Below, piece after piece: positions 17,350-24,706 of a DNA stretch of 64,000 nucleotides. This DNA comes from Muribaculaceae bacterium (GTDB lineage Bacteria > Bacteroidota > Bacteroidia > Bacteroidales > Muribaculaceae): contig JAMPDX010000001.1 of assembly GCA_023665425.1 (NCBI GenBank), forward strand, positions 473,025 through 537,024. The letters are read 5' to 3'. How positions within the stretch are numbered: position 1 is the first letter of the stretch; every line of letters begins with the position of its first letter. Both the position numbers and the translations under genes were made by a program. The notes under the pieces were generated by a model that saw only the letters and a program-made list of their open reading frames with translations, searched no databases and had not been told where the DNA came from.

Positions 17350-18567
17350 TTATTTGTATTTGCTGTAAATGGCTACACCACGGTTTTTAGCTTGACGTAT
17401 CAAAGCAGGGTCCTTAGGGTCTATGCCGAGAGTAGCGATGCTCGGCACCTTGATTTTTGTGCCGGGACGTATGCGGTCAGGGTGACCGAGGCTTTTGTTA
17501 TAATCGTAAATGAGGGGCCACAGATTGTAGTTGCCATAATATTCGCGGGCCATGGTAGTGAGGTATCTGTGCTTGGTAATTTTGTCAGCATACTCTTTTG
17601 GCTCTGTGGTTTTTTGAGGCTCTTTTGTAGGCTCGACCTCCATGGTTACCTCTGTTTTATCGGATGTTTCGGTGGGTACGGCCACCTCTTCATCTTGGTC
17701 AGTAGGTTGTATTTCAGCCACAGTATCTTTTGCTACAGGGGTAGTGGCCTGGGTGGATGTGTGGTTCACCACGGCAGCAACTTTTTGCGGATGGTTGTCA
17801 CCCGTAAGGACATCTGTCACGGCAGAGAATGATTGGGGTGCGATGAAGCGCCACGCACAAATGGCTATTGCGATTACGGCAATTGCGCATAATACACCCA
17901 CAAGTACTCCTTTGATGAAGTGAGACTTCTTTCGTTGTGATGGTATATCATCTTCCTCATAATAATATGGCTCATTGTCAATGTTATCTTCCGGCTCGGT
18001 AATATTTTCGGACCCATTGTCCAATGGTGCCGGTTCCTTGACCACAGGGGGCGTCGTTGGCTCAGGCTCAGGTTCCGGGGTGGGTTCAGGTTCAGGTGCG
18101 GGTTCCGGTTCCGGTTCTGATTCTTGAATAGGTTCTTGAGACTGTTCCGGTTCAGTTTCAGGTACTATAGGTTCCGGAGTTGCTTCGGGAGTCGCTTCAG
18201 TAGCTGCTTCGATATGAGTCTCTGAAAGCATACCCTCAGTGACCTCGTCATTGAGCTCTACGGGCTCGAAGATGGCGAAGGGGGCATTTATAGTCTCAGC
18301 CAGAGCTTTCTCGGGACTGAAAGTCACCTTGCGATGTGAGGGAATGAGCATTTGCTCACCGGTGTTGACATTTACACTCTTGCGCTCCTCTACAATGGTT
18401 GACTTGAAGGAGCCGATACCTTTGATTTTGACATTTTCGCCTGCGGCAACAGTCTCTGCTACCACGGCAAACAATTCACGCAAGAATAGTTCGCAGGCGT
18501 TTGCATTATACCCGGTAGTGCGAGCTACAGCCTCGCTCAGCTCAGGGAGTGAGATCTTATTGTTCAT
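17350..18567 (-). CDS. HU-domain / transmembrane / LysM fusion protein
   Basis: The 405-residue protein has three parts. Residues 1-90 form an HU/IHF-type DNA-binding domain (LPELSEAVARTTGYNANACE, then VKIKGIGSFKS). Next is an acidic Pro-Glu repeat region (about 120-190). A single membrane segment, GVLVGVLCAIAVIAIAICAW, occupies about 215-240. After a linker rich in Thr, Lys and Glu comes a LysM-like domain (HRYLTTMAREYYGNYNLWPL, residues 335-385). Lys/Arg residues precede the membrane segment, so HU should face the cytoplasm and LysM the periplasmic peptidoglycan. Its ATG overlaps the stop of the upstream HU gene (ATGA). The role is unknown; a DNA-to-wall tether is an inference. Confidence 0.85.
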   Translation of the reverse strand: MNNKISLPELSEAVARTTGYNANACELFLRELFAVVAETVAAGENVKIKGIGSFKSTIVEERKSVNVNTGEQMLIPSHRKVTFSPEKALAETINAPFAIFEPVELNDEVTEGMLSETHIEAATEATPEATPEPIVPETEPEQSQEPIQESEPEPEPAPEPEPTPEPEPEPTTPPVVKEPAPLDNGSENITEPEDNIDNEPYYYEEDDIPSQRKKSHFIKGVLVGVLCAIAVIAIAICAWRFIAPQSFSAVTDVLTGDNHPQKVAAVVNHTSTQATTPVAKDTVAEIQPTDQDEEVAVPTETSDKTEVTMEVEPTKEPQKTTEPKEYADKITKHRYLTTMAREYYGNYNLWPLIYDYNKSLGHPDRIRPGTKIKVPSIATLGIDPKDPALIRQAKNRGVAIYSKYK

Positions 18568-18860
18568 TGCTCATCGGAGTTTATTGTGCCGCGTAGTTGC
18601 TGCTTGAAGGCAGCTGCCGGGCGGAATGTCAACGAAATCTTGGGTGGTAGTAATAGACGACGTCCTGTGGAGGGTACGGCCATGATACGCTCAAGCCTCT
18701 TCTTGGGCTCAAAATTGCCGAATGAGGGGATAGCTATGGTATCCATCTGCGAGGCGGCGTCAAGCACAGCCTGCGAGAGAGCGGCAAGCATTGCTGTGGC
18801 CTCCTTGCGATTGACACCACTGCGGCGGCTCACCATGTCAATTAAGGTCTTGTTATCCAT
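18564..18860 (-). CDS. HU family DNA-binding protein
   Basis: The 98-residue protein is a typical HU/IHF monomer: helical dimerisation region (DMVSRRSGVNRKEATAML), then IPSFGNFEPKKR and a basic arm with RRLLLPPKISLTFRPAAAFK, in which the Pro near the arm tip intercalates into DNA. It is translationally coupled (ATGA) to the HU-LysM membrane protein, so the two may form heterodimers through their HU domains. Its promoter is at 18892-18923. Confidence 0.9.
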   Translation of the reverse strand: MDNKTLIDMVSRRSGVNRKEATAMLAALSQAVLDAASQMDTIAIPSFGNFEPKKRLERIMAVPSTGRRLLLPPKISLTFRPAAAFKQQLRGTINSDEQ

Positions 18861-18891
18861 TGAGTGAAACTAAAGGGTCAAAATCAAAATG

Positions 18892-18923
18892 CAAACTTAC
18901 AGAAAAAAATTGAAAAAGGCAAA
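18892..18923 (-). promoter_or_regulatory. Promoter of the HU / HU-LysM operon
   Basis: On the minus strand TTTG (18923-18920), 20 bp, and TAAGTTTG (18899-18892) form a consensus promoter. Transcription would start near 18887. The rest of the 324 bp divergent region (18861-19184) holds the tnaA promoter and leader. Confidence 0.7.
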
Positions 18924-19027
18924 TGTGAAATCCCTTGTGACTATATTAAAATAGCTGTAATGTATTAATAATCAGAAGATAACTCCGATTGTGCGGTATT
19001 TATAAATATTATTTTAAAGCGTGATGG

Positions 19028-19058
19028 TTGCATGAATGCAAAAAAAGTATTACCTTTG
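19028..19058 (+). promoter_or_regulatory. Promoter of tnaA
   Basis: TTG (19028-19030), 20 bp, then TACCTTTG (19051-19058) match the Bacteroidota consensus. The transcript should start near 19065, giving a leader of about 120 nt. That leader has two small stems (CAGCAA 19074-19079 with TTGCTG 19084-19089, and ATTATA 19096-19101 with TATAAT 19105-19110), then AAGGAG and a short ORF. Confidence 0.7.
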
Positions 19059-19125
19059 TACAAAATTTTCAACCAGCAATAAGTTGCTGTCCGGATTATA
19101 GCTTATAATAAGGAGAATAACTTTT

Positions 19126-19161
19126 ATGAAAAATCGACATAATTCGGCTGTTGCTTATTAA
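19126..19161 (+). CDS. Possible 11-codon leader peptide upstream of tnaA
   Basis: An AAGGAG sequence (19110-19115) stands 10 bp before an ATG whose frame reads MKNRHNSAVAY and stops with TAA, 23 bp before the tnaA ATG. Strong Shine-Dalgarno sequences are uncommon in Bacteroidota, so its presence before a tiny ORF is suggestive. In gamma-proteobacteria tnaA is preceded by tnaC, whose Trp codon is essential for attenuation. This peptide has no Trp, so it is not a tnaC homologue. It may be a leader peptide, or a chance ORF. Confidence 0.35.
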   Translation: MKNRHNSAVAY

Positions 19162-19184
19162 CTTAAAACTAATACTAAACATTT

Positions 19185-20561
19185 ATGGAATTACCCTTCG
19201 CTGAATCTTGGAAGATCAAGATGGTAGAGCCTATCCGCAAGAGCACCCGCGAGGAGCGCGAACAGTGGCTCAAAGAGTGTGACTACAACGTGTTTATGCT
19301 CCGCAGTGAGCAGGTATACATCGACTGCATCACAGACTCAGGTACAGGCGCTATGAGCGACCGCCAGTGGGCAGCCATGATGATGGGTGACGAGAGCTAC
19401 GCCGGTGCTCGCTCATTCTTCAACCTCAAAGAGACTATCACCAAACTCACCGGCTTCAAATACATCCTTCCCACACACCAGGGCCGCGCTGCTGAGAACG
19501 TGCTATTCTCTTATCTGGTACACCCCGGAGATATCGTGCCCGGTAACTCTCACTTCGACACAACTAAGGGTCACATCGAGGGCCGCAAGGCATTTGCAGT
19601 AGACTGCACAATCGATGAGGCTAAGGATACTCAGCTTGAGCACCCCTTCAAGGGTAATGTTGACCTCAACAAGCTTGAGAAAGTGCTCAAAGAGCAAGGG
19701 GACAAGGTGCCCTTCGTTATCGTAACTATCACTAACAACACAGCCGGTGGTCAGCCTGTTAGCATGCAGAACCTGCGCGAGGTGAGCGTAATGTGCGAGA
19801 AGTACAAAAAGCCCCTTGTATTCGACTCTGCTCGCTTTGCTGAGAATGCTTACTTCATCAAGACTCGCGAAGAGGGTTATGCCGAGAAGTCAATCAAAGA
19901 AATCACACGCGAGATGTTTGACCTGGCTGACGGTATGACAATGTCATCAAAGAAGGATGGTCTGGTGAACATGGGTGGCTTTATCGCAACTCGCCACGAG
20001 GATTGGTATGAGGGCGCTAAGGGCTATTGCATCCAGTTCGAGGGCTTCGTAACTTATGGTGGTATGAACGGCCGCGATATGGACGCTCTCGCTGTAGGTC
20101 TGAACGAGAACACTGAGTATGATATGCTCGAGACTCGCATCAAGCAAGTACAATATCTGGCTAATAAGCTCGATGAGTACGGTATTCCTTATCAGCGTCC
20201 CGTAGGTGGTCACGCCATCTTCTTGGATGCAGACAAGATCCTCACAGAAGTGCCCAAGGAAGAGTTCCCCGCTCAGATGCTCACAGTAGAGCTCTATCGT
20301 GAAGCCGGTATCCGTGGTTGCGAAATCGGTTACATCCTGGCTGACCGCGATCCCATCACTCGCGAAAACCGCTTCAGTGGTCTCGACTTCCTCCGTCTCT
20401 GCATCCCGCGTCGTGTATACACTAACAACCATATGGATGTGATTGCAGCAGCTATCAAGAACGTGTACGACCGTCGTCACGAGATCAAGCGTGGTCTGAA
20501 GATCACATGGGAGGCTCCCCTGCTCCGTCACTTCACTGTTAAGTTGGCTCCTGCAGACTAA
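19185..20561 (+). CDS. tnaA: Tryptophanase
   Basis: The 458-residue PLP enzyme belongs to the beta-eliminating lyase family and converts tryptophan to indole, pyruvate and ammonia. Recognisable segments are LTDSGTGAMSDRQW-like DSGTGAMSDRQW, PTHQGRAAENVLFS, TITNNTAGGQPVS, and MSSKKDGLVNMGGF, where the Lys binds PLP. Tyrosine phenol-lyase has an Arg in the position corresponding to VRSMERG; here the segment is IRGCEIG, which favours tryptophanase. The gene is highly codon-biased (many CGC, CTC, ATC codons), implying high expression. Its own promoter and a structured leader stand upstream, and a hairpin (20585-20611) follows. Confidence 0.9.
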   Translation: MELPFAESWKIKMVEPIRKSTREEREQWLKECDYNVFMLRSEQVYIDCITDSGTGAMSDRQWAAMMMGDESYAGARSFFNLKETITKLTGFKYILPTHQGRAAENVLFSYLVHPGDIVPGNSHFDTTKGHIEGRKAFAVDCTIDEAKDTQLEHPFKGNVDLNKLEKVLKEQGDKVPFVIVTITNNTAGGQPVSMQNLREVSVMCEKYKKPLVFDSARFAENAYFIKTREEGYAEKSIKEITREMFDLADGMTMSSKKDGLVNMGGFIATRHEDWYEGAKGYCIQFEGFVTYGGMNGRDMDALAVGLNENTEYDMLETRIKQVQYLANKLDEYGIPYQRPVGGHAIFLDADKILTEVPKEEFPAQMLTVELYREAGIRGCEIGYILADRDPITRENRFSGLDFLRLCIPRRVYTNNHMDVIAAAIKNVYDRRHEIKRGLKITWEAPLLRHFTVKLAPAD

Positions 20562-20584
20562 CATTCCCCTTTAATGAATATAAT

Positions 20585-20611
20585 AAGGCTGCTCTGGCGA
20601 AGGGCAGCCTT
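20585..20611 (+). terminator. Hairpin after tnaA
   Basis: An 8 bp perfect stem (AAGGCTGC 20585-20592 with GCAGCCTT 20604-20611) lies 24 bp after the tnaA stop and just before the next start at 20625. The T-tract is poor, so it may be a weak terminator or mRNA-stabilising stem that lowers read-through into the aldolase gene. Confidence 0.45.
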
Positions 20612-20624
20612 ATCTATACAGTAT

Positions 20625-21668
20625 ATGATACATTTCGAGAACGATTACTCCACCGGAGCTCATCCGGAGATACTCAGTGCGCTCTCTGCCACTAATATGG
20701 AGGGCAATACAGGTTATGGCCTGGATAGGCATACACGCAATTCCGAAGAACTTATACTCAATATTATAGATCCGGACAGGAATAGCAAACATTCAGTCTA
20801 TTTTCTCGCCGGAGGCACGCAGACTAATGCTGTGGGTCTGCATTGGTTATGCCGCCCCGGCGAAGGAGTGCTTGCTGCCGACAGTGCTCACATCAATGTG
20901 CATGAGAGTGGCGCCATTGAGGCCGGGATGCTCAAGGTGATAGCATTGCCCGAATGCAATGGAAAATTGCAGGCGCAGGTCATCGATAAATATATGGAAG
21001 CCTTTTACGCTGACCCTACTTGGCCGCATATCGTCAGACCGACTACAGTCTATATATCTCAGCCGACAGAGCTGGGCACACTTTATTCTCGCCGTGAATT
21101 TCAAGAGATAGCAGAAGTTTGTCGTAAATATAACCTTGCATTATATCTTGATGGCGCGCGCCTCGTATATGCATTGGCTGCAGATGATAATGACCTGACG
21201 CTCTATGATATTGCTCAACTTACTGACATGTTCTATGTTGGTGGCACAAAGGCAGGCACCCTGTATGGAGAAGCTCTCGTTACCTCTGTTGACGGGGACG
21301 AACGGCACCGTTTCTTTTCTCACATCAAGCGCCACGGAGCTCTCTTGGCCAAGGGGTGGTTGGCTGCCGCTCAGTTTGAAGCAATGTTTAATGGTGACCT
21401 CTATAAGAGGATTGGAACGGATACCATTCGGTTGGCCAAGCAGTTGCGTAAAGTGTTGCACGATGCCGGATGTAAGGAGCTATACCCGATGCAAACAAAC
21501 CAATTGTTTTTTGAACTGACAGACAATCAATTAGAGGTTCTCGCCGGTAAAGTTGCGGTAGATGTGCAGCGGCGCCTAACAGATAAGACGTATCTTGTCC
21601 GGTTTGTGGTAGACTGGTCTAACACCTCGGAAGATGTGAACACAATTGAAACTATCCTAAGAAGCTAA
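20625..21668 (+). CDS. Low-specificity threonine aldolase-like PLP enzyme
   Basis: The 347-residue protein is a fold-type I PLP enzyme of the beta-eliminating lyase/threonine aldolase family: MIHFENDYSTGAHPEIL at the N-terminus, HINVHESGAIE, YLDGARLVYAL and the PLP-lysine motif YVGGTKAGTLYGE. Such enzymes split L-threonine or allo-threonine into glycine and acetaldehyde. The frame is open from 20574, but the first 17 codons cover the hairpin after tnaA and homology starts at MIHFEND, so 20625 is preferred. The next gene begins 1 bp after its stop. Confidence 0.82.
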   Translation: MIHFENDYSTGAHPEILSALSATNMEGNTGYGLDRHTRNSEELILNIIDPDRNSKHSVYFLAGGTQTNAVGLHWLCRPGEGVLAADSAHINVHESGAIEAGMLKVIALPECNGKLQAQVIDKYMEAFYADPTWPHIVRPTTVYISQPTELGTLYSRREFQEIAEVCRKYNLALYLDGARLVYALAADDNDLTLYDIAQLTDMFYVGGTKAGTLYGEALVTSVDGDERHRFFSHIKRHGALLAKGWLAAAQFEAMFNGDLYKRIGTDTIRLAKQLRKVLHDAGCKELYPMQTNQLFFELTDNQLEVLAGKVAVDVQRRLTDKTYLVRFVVDWSNTSEDVNTIETILRS

Positions 21669-21669
21669 T

Positions 21670-22500
21670 ATGAAAAAGACACTGACATATATCTGGCACG
21701 ATTGCTTTGTGTATCGTTCACAGAAATGCGTCATAGTATTTGACTACTGGTGCAACCCTCACAAGCCATATAATCTTGACGGACGCTCGTTTGATGAATT
21801 TCTCAGCGAGGCAGTGCTCAGCGACAATGGCTCTATTTTGCCGGTATATTTCATTGTGAGTCACCACCATAAGGACCATTTTAATAAGCATATCTTCGCA
21901 TGGGGCCACCACCTGCCTCGTGTGCATTATATAGTGAGCAAAGATGTGGAGAGAGCTGTCAAATACCTGTGGAAACCGGAGAGTACCTACACCGGACCAT
22001 TGAGGGTGACGCCCGAGATGGTGACGACAATGAGGGTGGGGGATAACTACTCTGATGAGTTGGTGAGCGTGCACGCATTTGGAAGCACAGACATCGGCAA
22101 CTCGTATGTGATAGAGGTGGATGGTATACGATTCTTCCATGCCGGCGATCTGAACGCTTGGATTTGGAAGGATGAGTCAACTCCTCGCGAGGTAGCTGAT
22201 GCCATACGCGAATTTGAGTTTAAACTCGAAGATATAGCTGAAAAATTTGAAAGCTTCGATGTTGCCATGTTCCCCGTGGATGCACGCATCGGGCGAGACT
22301 GGTGGGAGGGTGCATTCCGCTTTGTCCACAGGTTTGATGTGGAGCTATTTATTCCGATGCACTTCTCCCTGTATGAGACTGATATTCAAAGGATTGATTT
22401 TATCAGAAAGGCTACGGATTTTGCTTTGTATGCCAATCCGATGCGAGGCAATTATTGTGCACTTACTCAGCCCTACCAGCATCTTTTGCTTGATAAATAG
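21670..22500 (+). CDS. Metallo-beta-lactamase-fold hydrolase
   Basis: The 276-residue protein has the metal-binding motif VSHHHKDHFNKH (HxHxDH type, His/Asp at about residues 58-63), a second conserved segment RFFHAGDLNAWIW and a late FIPMHFSLYE. These fit the metallo-beta-lactamase superfamily, but the subfamily is not one I can name. There is no signal peptide. It begins one base after the aldolase stop, so the pair is co-transcribed. The substrate is unknown. Confidence 0.75.
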   Translation: MKKTLTYIWHDCFVYRSQKCVIVFDYWCNPHKPYNLDGRSFDEFLSEAVLSDNGSILPVYFIVSHHHKDHFNKHIFAWGHHLPRVHYIVSKDVERAVKYLWKPESTYTGPLRVTPEMVTTMRVGDNYSDELVSVHAFGSTDIGNSYVIEVDGIRFFHAGDLNAWIWKDESTPREVADAIREFEFKLEDIAEKFESFDVAMFPVDARIGRDWWEGAFRFVHRFDVELFIPMHFSLYETDIQRIDFIRKATDFALYANPMRGNYCALTQPYQHLLLDK

Positions 22501-22586
22501 GGAGTGCTTATAATAGATAGTGAACGATATTTAATGTTGATTGTTAATATTTTGAAAGGGAGTGGTTTAAATAGATTCTAATTCCC

Positions 22587-22618
22587 TTGTATTTTAACAC
22601 TTTTTGGAATAGTTTTTG
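22587..22618 (+). promoter_or_regulatory. Probable promoter of grpE-dnaJ
   Basis: TTG (22587-22589), 20 bp, then TAGTTTTTG (22610-22618) resembles the Bacteroidota promoter but has one extra T in the -7 box. It lies 33 bp before the grpE start. No CIRCE-type inverted repeat is visible here. Confidence 0.4.
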
Positions 22619-22650
22619 TAGTTGGACTTTTATCAAAATTTAATACGTAT

Positions 22651-23244
22651 ATGTCAGAGAAAAACAAATATGATAAAGAGGCTGCCGAGCAGGCAGCAGA
22701 CGTTCAGGCTGAGAATGAGGCTCAAGCTCAGGTAGTGGAAGAAGTACCGGATGACGAGGCCGTTGATGCTGAGGTCGAACTTGATGATGCCGAGCAGCAA
22801 GTGAGCAATCTGCAAGCCGCACTTGAAAAAGAGAAGAAGGAATATCTGTTTCTGATGGCTGAGTTTGACAATTTCCGCAAACGCACTATCAAAGAGAAGG
22901 CCGATATAATAAAGAATGCTTCAGGGCAGGCCATGAAGGGCTTGCTCCCTATAGTCGATGATTTTGAGCGAGGCTTAGAGGCAACAAAAGATACTGATGA
23001 TGCCAAGGCTGTGCGCGAAGGCATGGAGCTGATATACAATAAGCTTGTAAAGTATATGGAGGCAAATGGTGTAAAGCCGATGGAGACCAACGGCGAGGCA
23101 TTTGACTCCGAGAGCCACGAAGCTATAGCTCAGGTGCCGGCGCAAAGCGAAGACCAGAAGGGCAAGATTATCGACACTGTTTCCAAAGGTTATACTATTA
23201 ATGGTAAAGTGCTGCGCCACGCCAAGGTGGTTGTGGCTCAATAA
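22651..23244 (+). CDS. grpE: Nucleotide exchange factor GrpE
   Basis: The 197-residue protein has an acidic, Gln/Glu/Ala-rich N-terminus, a long coiled-coil helix (about residues 45-100, with FLMAEFDNFRKRTIKEK) and the C-terminal beta-domain (ESHEAIAQVPAQ, VSKGYTINGKVLRHAKVVV). It exchanges ADP for ATP on DnaK. It is followed after 12 bp by dnaJ, forming a heat-shock operon; dnaK itself is not in the window. Confidence 0.96.
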   Translation: MSEKNKYDKEAAEQAADVQAENEAQAQVVEEVPDDEAVDAEVELDDAEQQVSNLQAALEKEKKEYLFLMAEFDNFRKRTIKEKADIIKNASGQAMKGLLPIVDDFERGLEATKDTDDAKAVREGMELIYNKLVKYMEANGVKPMETNGEAFDSESHEAIAQVPAQSEDQKGKIIDTVSKGYTINGKVLRHAKVVVAQ

Positions 23245-23256
23245 GGCTTCTAAACC

Positions 23257-24459
23257 ATGGCAGAGAAAAGAGATTATTATGAAGTGTTGGGAGTAAGCAA
23301 GAATGCTACTGCCGACGAGCTTAAGAAGGCATATCGCAAAATGGCCATCAAATATCACCCTGATAAAAATCCCGGTGATAAAGAGGCCGAAGAGAAATTC
23401 AAAGAGGCTGCCGAGGCATACGATGTGCTCAGCGACCCTGACAAGCGTGCCCGCTATGACCAGTTTGGCCACTCCATGGGCCCGCAAGGCTTCGGTGGTG
23501 CCGGTGGTACCGGTGGCTTCGGTGGTGGCTTCGGAGGTGGTTTCTCAATGGAAGACATCTTCTCTCACTTCGGCGACATCTTTGGCGATGCCTTTGCCGG
23601 TGCCGGCTCTTACGGCGGCTTTGGTGGTGGCTCATCTCGCCAGCAGCGTGCAGTGCATAAGGGTGCTGACCTGCGCATAAAAGTGAAGGTCACTCTCAAA
23701 GATATCATGAACGGTGTCGACAAGAAGCTCAAACTACCTCGCTGGGTAGCTTGCGAAGCTTGTAAGGGCACCGGTGCAAAAGATGGCACTGCATTCCACA
23801 CCTGCGCCACATGTCATGGCACAGGGCGCGTCACAAGAGTTCAACAGACTTTCCTCGGCGCCATGCAGAGCCAGAGCGTTTGCCCCGAGTGTAATGGCGA
23901 GGGCAAGACCATAGACACCAAGTGCTCGGTATGTGGAGGAGAAGGAATCGTTAAGAAAGATGAGATTGTATCATTCCACATCCCGGCCGGTGTAACCGAC
24001 GGTATGACCCTCAAGATGGCAGGGCAGGGAAACGCAGCCCGTCATGGCGGAGTGAATGGAGACCTGCTCGTGGTTATCGAGGAAGAGAAGGACCCGAATC
24101 TCATCCGTGATGAGAATGACTTGATTTACAATCTGATGCTTGACTTCCCGACAGCAGCCCTTGGTGGCAGCGTGGAAGTGCCCCTGGTGGAAGGAAAGGC
24201 CCGACTCAAAATACCGGCCGGCACACAGCCCGGAAAGGTGCTCCGACTTCGCGGCAAGGGCTTACCTGCATACGGCTCCAATACACATGGCGATGAGCTC
24301 GTGAATGTAATGGTATATGTACCCGAGCACTTAAGTGATGAGGAACGCAAAGCAATCGAGTCTCTGCAAGGACAGCCGAATGTAACTCCGAGCCAGAGTA
24401 CTGTACACCGTATATTCTCCAAATTACGTCACATCTTCCATAAGGAGGGTGATCAATAA
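23257..24459 (+). CDS. dnaJ: Chaperone DnaJ
   Basis: The 400-residue protein is a type I J-protein. It has a J-domain with HPD (about residues 33-35), a Gly/Phe-rich linker, four zinc-binding repeats ([32 protein letters not shown], about residues 168-235) and two C-terminal substrate-binding domains. It delivers unfolded clients to DnaK and stimulates its ATPase. It is co-transcribed with grpE, and a terminator follows at 24482-24515. Confidence 0.97.
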   Translation: MAEKRDYYEVLGVSKNATADELKKAYRKMAIKYHPDKNPGDKEAEEKFKEAAEAYDVLSDPDKRARYDQFGHSMGPQGFGGAGGTGGFGGGFGGGFSMEDIFSHFGDIFGDAFAGAGSYGGFGGGSSRQQRAVHKGADLRIKVKVTLKDIMNGVDKKLKLPRWVACEACKGTGAKDGTAFHTCATCHGTGRVTRVQQTFLGAMQSQSVCPECNGEGKTIDTKCSVCGGEGIVKKDEIVSFHIPAGVTDGMTLKMAGQGNAARHGGVNGDLLVVIEEEKDPNLIRDENDLIYNLMLDFPTAALGGSVEVPLVEGKARLKIPAGTQPGKVLRLRGKGLPAYGSNTHGDELVNVMVYVPEHLSDEERKAIESLQGQPNVTPSQSTVHRIFSKLRHIFHKEGDQ

Positions 24460-24481
24460 AAAGCACTCATTATATATGATG

Positions 24482-24515
24482 CAGGGGGCAGTCTTAGCAG
24501 ATTGCTCCCTGTTTT
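24482..24515 (+). terminator. Terminator after dnaJ
   Basis: CAGGGGGCA (24482-24490) pairs with TGCTCCCTG (24503-24511), one G-T wobble, followed by TTTTAT. It separates the grpE-dnaJ unit from clpB. Confidence 0.75.
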
Positions 24516-24580
24516 ATATCTTGATATCTTCTATATATATGGAGACTCAGAAGCAAATAATTGCAATAGACATAAACCTT

Positions 24581-24612
24581 TTGCGTACAAAAGTGTTAAA
24601 AATTTAGATTTG
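24581..24612 (+). promoter_or_regulatory. Promoter of clpB
   Basis: TTG (24581-24583), 21 bp, then TAGATTTG (24605-24612) match the Bacteroidota consensus. The leader would be about 90 nt. The rest of the 247 bp gap shows nothing else. Confidence 0.6.
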
Positions 24613-24706
24613 TAATAATTGGAGTCCTATTACACCCGATTGGAAATTCATGGATATTTTAACTCTGTAGCAAATCTATTAATACTAAGAATTAACACTT
24701 CTGATT

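Noticed and set aside
19126..19161. tnaC leader homologue
   Set aside because: The peptide has no Trp codon and does not resemble TnaC; listed only as a possible leader ORF.
19185..20561. Tyrosine phenol-lyase
   Set aside because: The segment equivalent to the phenol-binding Arg of tyrosine phenol-lyase reads GCEIG here, which fits tryptophanase.
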